A DNA stretch of 64,000 nucleotides from Rotaria sordida (lineage: Eukaryota; Rotifera; Eurotatoria; Philodinida; Philodinidae), in NCBI GenBank assembly GCA_905250125.1, contig CAJNOL010000944.1, positions 1 through 64,000 of the forward strand, read 5' to 3'. How positions within the stretch are numbered: position 1 is the stretch's first letter; every line of letters begins with the position of its first letter. A program made the position numbers and the translations under genes. A model generated the notes under the pieces. The model did no database searches. It was given only the letters and a program-made list of their open reading frames with translations, and was not told the DNA's origin. Shown here piece by piece: positions 1 to 10,826 of this stretch.

Positions 1-1570
1 TTTGCTTGATGTGAAGTAAGTCATTCTATCACATTACTGAAGATTATTTGACAAATGAATCGTTTTAACGAGGGTTTCATTCAAGTATACAGCTCATTTC
101 GAAGGAGAGTATGCCACTCGATCATATCAGTATAGATCTATTGACAAATGAATCTTTATAAGGAAGGTTCTATTTAAATATACTACTCGCTTCGAAGTGA
201 AGTGTGCTACTCGATCATATCAGTATAGATGTATTGGCAAATGAATCTTTATAATTAGGGCTTCATTCAAATATACTGCTCATTTCGCAGCGAAGTGTGC
301 CACTCGATCATATCAGTATAGATGTATTGGCAAATGAATCTTTATAATTAGAGTTTCATTCAAGTATACTGCTCACTTAGAGGTGGAATATGCCGCTAGA
401 TCATACCAGCATAGACTTACTGACAAATGCATTGTTATAACGAGGATCTCATTCAAGTATACCACTCATGTCGAAGCGGAATGTGCCACTCAATCATATC
501 AGCATAGACCTATTGACAAATGAATCGTTATAATCAGGATTCCATTCAAGTATGCCGCGCACTTCGAAACGGAATGTTCCACTCAATCATATCAGCATAG
601 ATCCATAGACAAATGAATCGATATAATCAGAGTTCTATTCAAGTATAACTCTAGAAAAAAAACAAAATTCACCTTCACATTAGTTTATCAAGATACATAA
701 ATGATGATTAGGTCGAACAAAGGTTTCGCACAGATATATCGCTCTTAACTAAACTGTTAAACATTATACGCACTGGTGAAAGATACATGGCAAATGTATT
801 AGTCTAAAAATAATTCTATTCAAATATGCCGCTCAGCTCGAAGCGAAGTGTATCACTTGATCACGTCAACCAAGACTCATTGACAAATGAATCGTTTTAA
901 ACAGAGTTTCATTCTAGTATATTGCTCAATTTAAAGCAAAATGAGTCACTCAATCACATTACCAAAGATCTATTGACAAATGAATTGCTATAAGGAGGAT
1001 TTCATTCAAGTACATCAGTCACTTCAGGATAGAGTATGTCAGTAGACTAGTGCATGACAATGGACATGTTAAATAATTATTTGCAACAAAGATCTTGTAC
1101 AAATATATCATTTACTATAGAAAAAGCTCGCACAATATCAGATGATCAAAGTTTGAAATAGTAAATGAATGAATCTAAGTAGGATTTCATTTAAGTATGT
1201 CACTCACTTCGAAGCGAAGTGTGTTACTCAATCATGTCGCCAGAGATCTATTACCAAATGAATCATTATAATTAGAGTTCCATTCAAGTATATAACCTAC
1301 TTCGCTTTGAAGTGTATCATTTGGCCACTTCAGAAAGATATTTCGACAACATGAATTGTTCTAACCAGAGTCCCATGCAAGAATATCACTCAATTCGAAG
1401 CGAAATGTTTTACTTAATCACATCAAGGAAGATCTCTTGACGAATGAATTGTTATAAAGATGGTTCTATTCAAGTCTATCGCTCATTTCATAGCGAAGTG
1501 TGCCATTCAATTACATCAGGAAAAAAGTACTGGCAAATGAATTAAGGTAAACAGTAGGATTCTGTTCGAA
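1..1570. repeat. 93-bp tandem satellite array
   Basis: A sequence containing 'acaaatgaat', then 'cattcaagtata', then 'ttcgaagcgaagtgtg' and 'atcatatcag' recurs at a fixed spacing. The first anchor falls near 51, 144, 237, 330, 423, 516 and 609, exactly 93 bases apart each time. It continues after a disturbed stretch at about 650-780 (790, 883, 976), is disturbed again at about 1020-1240, and goes on at 1254, 1347, 1440 and 1533. That gives about 17 diverged units, with the array cut off by the window edge. The period is a multiple of three, but the frames I read carry a stop in each unit, so I see no coding role. Confidence 0.9.
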
Positions 1571-2465
1571 TATCTTGTTTGGCTTAAATAATCCATTTGA
1601 AGGAAAAACACGTTCACTAAAAAGGTTAGAACTAAATAGTTACTACAATAGCTCTATTCATGTACTAGTTACATCAAAGCAATGTGGTATGGTCGAGAAT
1701 GCGCTGAAGAAGAATGTGAAACATGAACAACAGACAGTAATTGTCCATTTAGATATCCACTGACGTACCCTAAACATTTGAATGAAAAGTCTTTCGAAGG
1801 ATCACCTGAAGATATTCGAATATTTTCAATTAAACACCAATTCAATTACATGAATGACTGTAAAGCAAGCATTACAGCTATTGTTTCAAATAATGATGAC
1901 ATAGTGCATGCATAGTCTGGACAAAGATTTTATTCGAATATTTCAAAATACTCTGAAATGATCGTACGACATTGATCGATGAACAAAAATAAACATTATT
2001 TATGACAGTCTTTTATCAGGAGCTACTTTAGTTGTAGTTGTTGTGGTACCTAAATGAATATGGTGAGTTGTACTTACATTTAAAACTTCATGAAGTGCAC
2101 AGAGTCTCCATAGTATATTGAGAAACTAATTTCAGTCTGCGTTTGAATTTTTTATATAGAAAGGTCATACCATTCCAAGACACAATTTAGACTAAGTTTA
2201 GAATTTGAAAACAAACATTTTCAGTATTTTGATCTGTTAACTCAAATGAACAGTGATACATTCGGCAGTGTGGAGTCCACTTCTAAATAGTGAAGGTACA
2301 GTCTGAACTTCGTTGTTCTTAGCTTACAGCTACTCAGGCTTAAACTTTCAAGTAAGCAAAAGAAGAGATATATTCTCAGTTTTAATGTTTTATATTTAGA
2401 CTTTCTTGCCTTTATCTATCACTCTTGACTAAATCTATTGTAATTTAAACGTATTATTCCTCTAG
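1571..2465. other. Intergenic, no gene seen
   Basis: AT-rich sequence after the satellite array. The short open frames are not supported by composition or splice sites. Confidence 0.5.
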
Positions 2466-2908
2466 TGTGACCAATTCATCAGAAAGTTACATGGAATATT
2501 TGATTGACGAAGCTCATTCAAGAGAAAATGGGTGCAAACGTGTCCTCTTGATAAGTGTACTTCTTCTAGTAAGCAATTTCATTCTTTCATATTATCTTTC
2601 TTGATGATTCATAAAAATATACGATTGTCATCTTTTCATTAAAGAAAAAAATTTATCGAAAAGATCTTGCTAGGATAGTTCAAGACCCTCAAAATTTTCA
2701 AGAAAACATTGAAAGCTACTCAGAAGAACGTAGAATCCATGAATCACAGGTGAGTAACGACTGTACGACGTTATTGACTTCGAAAGAAATTCTAGCAGCC
2801 AACGAGTATGCATATTCTGTGTTGTTTATGACAAGAAAGACTGGAATGAGCAATGTGAAACTAGAATGTTCCACTATATACGTAAAACGATTATTCAAAT
2901 TGTATTGA
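2466..2908 (+). CDS. Possible small two-exon gene or gene end, unknown function
   Basis: A pyrimidine-rich stretch ending 'ctag' at 2465 could be a splice acceptor. From there one frame is open through an ATG at 2491 to 2568, where a GTAAGC donor follows. A second acceptor ('cattaaag') ends at 2644, and the frame continues in phase 0 from 2645 to a stop at 2906-2908. Both junctions keep the frame. The product would be about 26 residues from the ATG (ending in a hydrophobic VLLISVLLL run) plus 87 residues that are polar and charged, with the stretch DLARIVQDPQNF. An alternative donor GTGAGT at 2750 could shorten exon 2. I recognise no family. It could be the 3' end of a longer gene whose upstream exons I did not find. 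Confidence 0.35.
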
Positions 2909-3226
2909 GGACGGAGAACAAGAAATGGAACTCTTGACTGTGCTTTTTAATTCTCAGTGGTAGCAAAATCAGTGTAAGCACTCAATTTGGACAAGTCTGT
3001 GCTTAAGAATACTATTATGTGGACAAGAGAAATCAATCATAAAGGATAGCAGAGATCTAAGAGTTAAGAGTGTCACAAAAACAGATAAAATGCAAAATAG
3101 ATTGGGATCTAAGACCTATTTTTGAAACATAATTGGAAATAAGTGTTCAAAGGAGTCCAGTTGATTAATGGTTTTGGTTTAAAACAATGAAAAAAGCCTG
3201 AAGTTTCTTGGTTCATTTAGAATTAG

Positions 3227-3528
3227 GTCCTTTCTACACGTTCTAATCAGTACGTCCTTTCTATAAGTCCTTTTCAATAGTGTCAAAATATAAAATAAAC
3301 ATAAACTTTAGTGTGTACACAGAGACGAGTATGAGTCAGGCTCTTTGGGCAGCTCTATGTGCCCCCGATGTCGCAACACAGATATAAAGAATGAATTACA
3401 CGAGCAAATTTCTTTTGCAATTCTTGAGTAATTGAGTTCAACTTTTAAGTTTTACATGTGTGACAGATTTGGGCGTATGAAATTGACATATTGAAAAGGA
3501 CGTACAGAATGGACGTATAGAATAGGAC
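3227..3528. mobile_element. Short inverted-repeat element (MITE-like)
   Basis: The left arm at about 3227-3297 contains 'gtcctttctaca', 'tacgtcctttctata' and 'gtccttttcaata'. The right arm at about 3477-3528 carries the reverse complement ('tattgaaaaggacgtac', 'ggacgtatagaataggac'). The arms are imperfect and the element is about 300 bp with no coding capacity. I could not settle a target-site duplication or a superfamily. Confidence 0.5.
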
Positions 3529-4378
3529 AAAATTTTCTGATTTATATAGTCCATGCTAGCGATCATTTTGGTGCAGTCGGATTTAAGGAAATATGGTGGC
3601 ATTTAGGAACATGCAACGTCAACTTCTCAAATCAGTGTCGATCATGTTCTTGAATTCAAAATATATTCTGTAATTCACTCATAATAATAACTAACATCTT
3701 GCAACCTGTCAACTCTCAATTTTTCATTCTGCTATATCGTAATTTAGTGTATCTTCAAAGACATCAGAGAATACCATCTACTAACCAGTATCCAGAAAGA
3801 TATTAAGCCTATAATGATAGTTTATGAATACGTCTCTAATAATCGCATCCGAAGAGAAACAACAATCTTTGTAAATATGAATCTTTGAATGTTTCACTCG
3901 CGTGAGGGCAAAGTCACTCTGCTCTCATTTGATAGAATATCTTATGAACCCAAGAACATGATTGATATTAGTTTTTTTAAAAGTTGATGATCTGCGTTTC
4001 TAGATGTCAGCATATATTAGATAATTCAAAAGGAAGAAACGACTCAGAAGGTGAGTTTATAAATTCGAAAAATTCCACTTTCTCAGCAACTACTTTTTTG
4101 TAAGGTGATAGAAACCTGTTAGAATTATTCAATTACAGATTGTTTGCCTATTTTCTGTTGTTGTGTGGCTACATAAATATTATTTTTTATTCAAAAGAAA
4201 AGCAACTTTTCATTCTGATTGAAGAGATTCCATGCACAGTCTCCTAGTCGATCATACGAAGCCGTTCGATCTAATCAAGTCTTGACGATTCCACTCGAGC
4301 CCTTCTCATCCTAGAGCTAGATAACTTTAAGTTGGTGGACATTAGTTGAAGACTTATTATACAGACTCGACAGTTGCA
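3529..4378. other. Intergenic, no gene seen
   Basis: No convincing open frame or splice structure. AT-rich. Confidence 0.45.
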
Positions 4379-4650
4379 TTAACTCATTCGCGGCGATATG
4401 AATATTGCTTGCTCATAATTCGTGAAAGATTTCATTTCTTTATTTGTAGCAAATATTGTACTTCAAAACAACTTTTATCGATGTTTCTCTTATCAATATG
4501 AGCTATGAACATTCCTCTACCAAGGGTAAAAAAATCAGTTCCTTTGGTCAAAGGATGACACAGATATTCAATTTTTTCTACAATGAACGAGTTTTCGGAC
4601 CACCCTATAGTGGAGCCCACAGGTGGGCCCCATCGACGCGAAAGGGTTAA
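4379..4650. mobile_element. piggyBac-type MITE with TTAA ends
   Basis: The element is bounded by TTAA at 4379-4382 and 4647-4650. Just inside, the left end reads 'ctcattcgcggcg' and the right end is 'cgacgcgaaaggg', which is its inverted copy with a few mismatches. TTAA target duplication with a CCCTTT-like terminal inverted repeat is the piggyBac signature. It is 272 bp with no transposase. A palindromic patch ('gtggagcccacaggtgggcccc') lies near the right end. Length and ends resemble the element at 37752-38017. Open frames on both strands inside it are incidental. Confidence 0.7.
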
Positions 4651-6936
4651 AGAATAAGAATAGCTTCATAAATTCTTCAACTTTGACTATCAATTGTTTC
4701 AATTTAACATTGGTATGTATATTAAAGATCCATCTATTTCATTTAGCTCAAAATCTACATAATCTCCTGGTGAAAGAGTAGTGTCCGTTCAATCAAAAAA
4801 ATTGAAAACTATCGAAAATGAGAGAAAAAAAATCGAACAACTCTGACGACTTCATTTTCTCTCAACTGCGCATGATTATATGAGTGTCGTTTCGTCACAT
4901 AACGTTTCTTCATTTTTCGAGATATTTTAAGAGCAAATTTGACTTATTTCGAAGATCTTTGTATATACGAAGTTCAACAGTTTTCAAACATTCAAATTTT
5001 TCTCATTAAATCGCTATACAAAGTAGTATTTAACTATTTAATCTATTACTTACTGCTAGTAGTTGTCGTTGTTGTTGTTGTTGTTGTAGTTGCTATTTAA
5101 TTCAGTGCATGAAAAGAAACAAAAATAATGAATTAATTAAACATTTCAGCTGCTTTGGATTGACCTTAATACGTCCTGTCTAATAGAGCTTTGGAAAATT
5201 ATAAGTCTTTAGATCATTTGCAAGAGTATTTCAAAATTCTTCTGACGTACTCTGTTTTACTATGAAGCTTTATTATCATTTTCGAATAGTTCTTTCTGTA
5301 GGATAAGTTTCCACCAACATCAAAATCGCTTATTAGAACTTGATAACGGCAGGTTAGTTTGACAATAAGTAAATTTAAGAAGAAATTTCTCACTGGAAAA
5401 CATCTACAATCAGAGCAATAAATATCAAACTAAAACAAGAATTAATGCTCTTAAAACAATAGAGAAATTTTATTACTAATGTAAATGAAAACATTGCAGC
5501 ATCTTCTTTTAAACATGTTTTTCAATTGAGATAGAGAGGTAGAACTTAAAATATTAACGTAAAAGATACAATATTCCATTCATTTAGTCAAACTATAAGC
5601 CTAGTTTTTATAGCAAATTCATAATGTTACTTTGTTTTATCACGAATATTTGACTTAGACACATCAGTTCTTATTTCATGCATTCATAATTATTTCAGTT
5701 AAAATCATCATGAAATTAATGAGAGAACAACAAAAAGATCTCATGTTCTACAGTCTGTGTAAAGCTAGCAGTTTCAGCTGAAAGCTTAATATTGTTGTTA
5801 TTTAATATTATTCATAACAATTATAGAACTAAAAGTCTTTTATATCAATCTGTCTAAAGTCATGAACGTCTTTTCTTTTGGTTAAAACTCTATTTTCATT
5901 TCTTGCATTAGTTCGATGACGTCATTTCAGAATTTATATTTTTCGAGGATCATTACTAGGTTCCTTACTCCAATGTCATTGAACTAGTCTTGAAGACTAG
6001 AATAACCTCATGGCAGTTTAGTGGAACATTTCTCGCGTCCACAAAATCAATAGAAGTTTGAATCATATGGCAATAAAGTTAAGCAGGCGAGATAATCATT
6101 CTTAGATTTTACAAACTCAGGAATAATGCGATTGAGCTATTCGGAAAATAAGAATAGAAAAAATCGAGAGAGAAAGTGTTTGACTAGTTTTTAGTTTCAA
6201 GTTCAAATGCAACTTAATTGTTCATTGTTGCCATAACTGAAACTTGACAGTTTATATGTGGAATTGTTGCATTATATGAATGAATACTTTTCGATTGTAT
6301 CAAAAACCTGTATGTTGATCACTCGACTAATGTTTTTAAGAGGTAATAGCCATATAGGGATCTGCTTTTCGAGCTCAATCAAACATAATCCTTTTCAGAG
6401 TTTTAAGTTGCTATAGTATCTATTCTATAGTAATAGGTTTGTCGCTGACAAACCCATTCTTTTTGGAACTAGTATATTCAGTTTTGGAAAAGAAATGAGT
6501 TCCACGTTTTTTTTTATATCGTATTTTAAATTCTCTGACAGAGCCGCTATTTTTCAAAACCTAGGTGAAAAAGATCCAATGTTACCGCGAGCGCTATTTT
6601 TATATGAAAACTGGTGCTATTGATAACAATGCATACGAATATTGATATGAGTTTCGTATTCATTACCTTATTATTTATCTATAGTTTATTTAGAACTTAT
6701 TCGACTCAACTATACAGAAAAATCAACAGAAAATCATACTGTCTCTGAGACTATACATGTTCAAGTTAGTCCCATCACATCTCATCTGATGATTTATTTG
6801 AATTTCTACACTTATATCTGAAGTAGTAGACTATTCCTTTTCGGTTGACAAGAACAAATTATAGCATCAGAATCTATTCAATCTTCCGAATAAATAATGA
6901 AATCATTCAAGCAAAAAGCAGAAGACATTAACTTAC
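4651..6936. other. Intergenic, with a GTT microsatellite
   Basis: I see no supportable gene. A short (GTT)n run lies at about 5062-5093. Later exons of the minus-strand gene starting at 7069 might lie here, but I could not identify them. Confidence 0.45.
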
Positions 6937-7076
6937 CGTTGGTCTTACGAGGAATTACTTTAGGTGGCACTAGAGCTGGTATTATTGAAAGAAGAATTAT
7001 CATTGCTACAGCGAGAGCCATCAGTAGAATACACAGGATGATCGATATTATTGTCCATGCAATTTCCATTTTGCTT
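6937..7076 (-). CDS. Putative first coding exon of a single-pass membrane protein
   Basis: On the minus strand a good acceptor ('cttattttcag') ends just before 7076. An ATG follows at 7069, and the frame stays open for 44 codons to a GTAAGT donor after 6937 (phase 1). The peptide starts MEIAWTIISIILCILL and has a continuous hydrophobic segment of about 28 residues followed by PPKVIPRKTN, so it is a signal anchor or transmembrane segment with a basic flank. The acceptor immediately upstream of the ATG could belong to a 5' UTR intron or a spliced-leader trans-splice site, which bdelloids are known to use. The downstream exons, at lower coordinates, were not found, so the product is unknown. Confidence 0.4.
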
Positions 7077-7849
7077 CTGAAAATAAGATAGTATTTTCCA
7101 AAAGAATTCTTCAGCAAATGTCAGCTACATTGGTTATGTCATTTGTTAACTTCGACAAAAGAAGTTATGCTAAGAATACGAACTGAGAACTCTCTGTGAA
7201 TCAGCTGTATGTGAACAACAGTCAATTAATTAAGTTTTTTCTTTTCTCTAGTGAAATATGATTTTTAGTACTTCAAAGAATTGCCAACAAACTCGTTCAC
7301 ATTTTCATTTAAGAAACTCCAAGTCTTTTCTTGTGTACAGTGAAGTTACCTTATCGATCGGATTTTGGAAAAAACGTCAGAACTGCTATGAGTTCGATGC
7401 ACGAATGCGTTCTAAACATTTTCAATAGTGAAGACACTATTGGAAAAGTTGATTGTTGGAGATATTTCCCAACAAGGTGCATAGAGCAGTTCCTATCAAA
7501 TTTGGAAATCGCAACAATTTTCTAGATCCTAAAAGATGGAAGAAATATTTGTTAAACTAAACTCCTCGAAAAAAAAGACTTTTGAAAGATCAAGATTGCT
7601 TGCAAATTTCGCATAAAGTTGGATTATTAATGTATTCGAGAACACTACTATAATATAACATGAATAATGTGGCTAAGAAGACTATGTTTGATTAATGATA
7701 TCCTGCTGAGATGCGCAATCTTCATGTATAATCTTTAGAGATATTTTTCTTAAGAAAACTCTCGTAGTATTTTCTTTTTGTAAAGGACCTGATAAAAAAT
7801 CATCAGAATTTTCTGTACTGTGAAAATATTATAAAATGAAAGTATCTTA
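7077..7849. other. Intergenic, no gene seen
   Basis: AT-rich, with no supportable gene. Confidence 0.4.
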
Positions 7850-8327
7850 GTAGGGTACAATTGTCTTGATATTGGTTTATTAAGATCTTATCCCTTTTGT
7901 GGACAAAAACTTAAGAAATGTTAGAATTCCCTGTAGTTTTCGGAAGAAGAACAGAAAACTAAGCCGAGCTTATGCACAATATTTAAAAAATAGTTTTCAA
8001 CAAAATTCATTTACGTTTTTACAGATCTATTATTTGTTAGTTTCATTTAACTCAAGCAAATGACTTCGGCTTCACAATGCATTTCTCTAGATATTATGGA
8101 GCGTATATTCTACATTCGCCTTAATTAAAACGAAACTAGCAGATAATAGATCTGTTAAAAATGTAATTGAATTTTGTTGAAAACTATTTTTTAAATATTG
8201 CACATAAGCTCAGCTTAGTTTTCTGTGCTTCTTCCAGAAAGTACAGGAAATTCTAACATTTCTTAAGTTTTTGTCCACAAAAGGGATAAGATCTTAATAA
8301 ACCAATATCAAGGCAATTGTACACTAC
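7850..8327. mobile_element. Palindromic TA-flanked element (fold-back MITE)
   Basis: The sequence from 'gtagggtacaattg' to about 8040 is repeated in inverted orientation from about 8100 to 'caattgtacactac' at 8327, with only scattered mismatches. Almost the whole 478 bp could fold into one hairpin. Both ends are flanked by TA (7848-7849 and 8328-8329), the target of Tc1/mariner elements. There is no open frame. I infer a non-autonomous Tc1/mariner-like element. Confidence 0.7.
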
Positions 8328-9539
8328 TATGGTATACAATCTTGAATAATTGAAATTTTCGTGGATTTGCACGCTGTTTTCCTATAGTTCATACATGTTG
8401 TTTTCGTTTGAGAAATGTATGTTACATTGAAAATACTTTTAGTTAATATAAAGAATTAAGCATCGCAATCATGCATGCAACTACAACTGAACGAATGCTA
8501 AGTAAATCTATGAATTACTATGCTCAAGCTTTGAATTTTTCAGCGTTTACAAGACTTTTTTCGTACTTGAATACAACAAAACTATGATTTTGTTCGTGCA
8601 AATGCTTATCTATAAATTACAGTCAATTACAAACTGTATAAACGCGTGAAGTTTTGAGAGTGAAAAATTATCTTTCTTAAAACGTTCATGAAAATCTATT
8701 TTTGGTCATTAAAATGCGTAAATGAAAAACGAAATGAGTATGGAAAATTTGGCTTCAGAAGACGCTCATTTTTATTTGTATTTCATTATTTAAACGTTTA
8801 TAATTTTTTTTTACAAAATATGAATGAAAAGTTCAGCTTCGGAACACGCTTATAATTATCTGATCTTGATCCTTAAAATACTGGCATATTGAATATAAGT
8901 AACAACAGAAATATTTGTATCAAAAAATGATCAAAATATCTATTTTTCAAACGCCAACACGGTTATCAACTATCGCTCCAATCATTACAGCAAAAATGTT
9001 GTCAAAAAACGCGTCAAATTTAGACTCTCATACAATTAACATATACATGAAAGGAAATGAGTGTGAAAACGCTCAGAAAACTAACTTTTTGAACATTTAC
9101 ACACGATAATATATGCGATAAAAAATTTGTACGGGTTCACGTCGAAAACTTGCGTTTCTTAGTGTTTACACGACCAGTTTCGTCCACGCATGCTTAAACG
9201 CTCAGAAAAGAATGATTTCTAGTGTTTAAACGCGTTTTTGAAAATTGTTGTCCCCTTGACTAGTATCCAGTATACTGATATTGATGCCTCTCTAGTTCAA
9301 TCGCTATTTATTATTCAATTGAACCGATAATGACACTAGAATAATGCATGAGTTCGATTTCAAAATAATTATTAGTATATTAGTATCATTATATTCAGAC
9401 AATTTCAGTGTATTCGAACAAAATTACTGATTATTTAATCAACTTTAGTTCACTTTACTGGATATTCAGTAATGCTGAGTACTCAGTCAACCAGTCAAAA
9501 CTTTAACTGGTGCCTACCTAAATACCGTTGTTCTACCTC
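8328..9539. other. Intergenic with short internal repeats
   Basis: No gene seen. Motifs such as 'aacgctcagaaaa' and 'gtttaaacg' recur in this stretch, suggesting an old, decayed repeat, but I could not define a unit. Confidence 0.4.
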
Positions 9540-9955
9540 GCACGATGGAAAAAGGAAATATTATACATTATCTAAAGTTGCGTTTCATTCCTACCTGATG
9601 AGTATGGTAAACGCGTAATGAAAAACAAAATATCAACAAGTAGCTGCTACGCAATACAGGTAAACCGCTCCTCTTGTATCTTATATAAACAAATCATAGG
9701 TCTAAAAATAATTAATATTTTCTTTTCTAAGATCAAATGAGAGCAAGGACGAAAAGCAGTATCACACATATGGTGTTTATGTAATACAGTTATTCTCTCG
9801 TCCTCGACAAAAAGAGAAAAGATGATAGGCTATCTAATGATTTTTTTCGTTCTCATCTAATGAGTATCGTAAAGGCATAACGAAGAAAAAAATTATTAAC
9901 GAGTAGCTGCTATGCAATACACGTGGATCCGTGCTGTTATATCTTAATAAGAAAA
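9540..9955. repeat. Diverged direct duplication, offset about 262 bp
   Basis: The segment at about 9590-9690 ('gatgagtatggtaaacg', 'agtagctgctacgcaatac', 'tgtatcttatata') recurs at about 9852-9952 as 'aatgagtatcgtaaagg', 'agtagctgctatgcaatac' and 'gttatatcttaataag'. Each copy follows a 'tcctcgac/tacctcgcac' stretch. No reading frame is conserved, so this is a non-coding segmental repeat or two copies of one dispersed element. Confidence 0.6.
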
Positions 9956-10582
9956 AAACTACAATAAGGAATTTTCGTGTGGAACTGATCCCAATAACAG
10001 TTCTCGTGGTACTTATTATATCCTGAAAGCATTAGCTCAAATAGATGCTCGTCCTTCGAGATAACACATTTAAAAAAAACCATTACATTTTCATGAAAGC
10101 TCCTGAAATAGTCCATTTTTTAGGCATCCCATATCTTAAGAAAATCTCATTTATGTGAACTAAAACTTTCAGATTATCACAGGTACGATGATATCTGTTA
10201 TTGAGGAAAATTTCATATGAAATTTAGTAAAATGATCATAACTCGAGGAAAAAGGCTCAAGGACATGAAAATTTTTAGGGTTTTCATTTAAACTATGAGC
10301 TCTATTTATGAGCAAAATATTAAGTCAAACAAAGAGTAATCTAACTGTCTATTATTTCCTTTCCTTTTTATTTTCGAACCCAAATCAAGACACTCGTGAT
10401 TATTAAGGATGTGCTAAGTGTTCGTTTTGATGTTCTTAATGAACTGCACAAATCTTTTTCACAACACACATTAGTCAGAACTGAATTAACGTTGATCTAT
10501 TTAACAAAATAATGATTATATTTGTTTGATATCAATAGAAAAACAAAAGAACTTATTTCAACATTATACATCATTCTTTACC
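9956..10582. other. Intergenic, no gene seen
   Basis: AT-rich. No open frame or splice structure that I can support. Confidence 0.4.
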
Positions 10583-10826
10583 TCAATCATAGCTGACACC
10601 ACCAGTAAATGTAGCTTTGTAACATCTATTATCATCAACACTACAAGATCTTATTGTACTATTCAACTATGGACAATTAATTAAACATGCATGATGAGAA
10701 TAGTATTGAGGTGCTACAAAAAAAAACACATTTTATTATCAAAAAAATAAACGATAATTGAATTTCATTTTCATTAAGAGCAACATAACTAAGAAGTAAA
10801 ATAGCAACAATAATGATTGATTTCAT
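10583..10826 (-). pseudogene. Small secreted cysteine-rich protein gene, apparently not intact
   Basis: On the minus strand an ATG at 10826 starts a short signal-peptide-like sequence (MKSIIIVAILLLSYV). After a possible intron with a strong acceptor (a run of T ending 'gtag'), a cysteine-rich segment follows with spaced cysteines (HHACLINCP, RSCSVDD, NRCYKATF), ending near 10583. The layout is that of a small secreted cysteine-rich peptide. The frame does not run cleanly from start to end and the donor site is uncertain, so I call it probably broken. I do not recognise a family. Confidence 0.35.

Noticed and set aside
1-1570. CRISPR-like periodic array
   Set aside because: The whole 93-bp unit repeats, with no constant-repeat/variable-spacer division, and the host is a eukaryote.
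4432-4650. 62- and 64-codon frames on both strands
   Set aside because: Both lie inside the TTAA-flanked MITE and overlap antisense.
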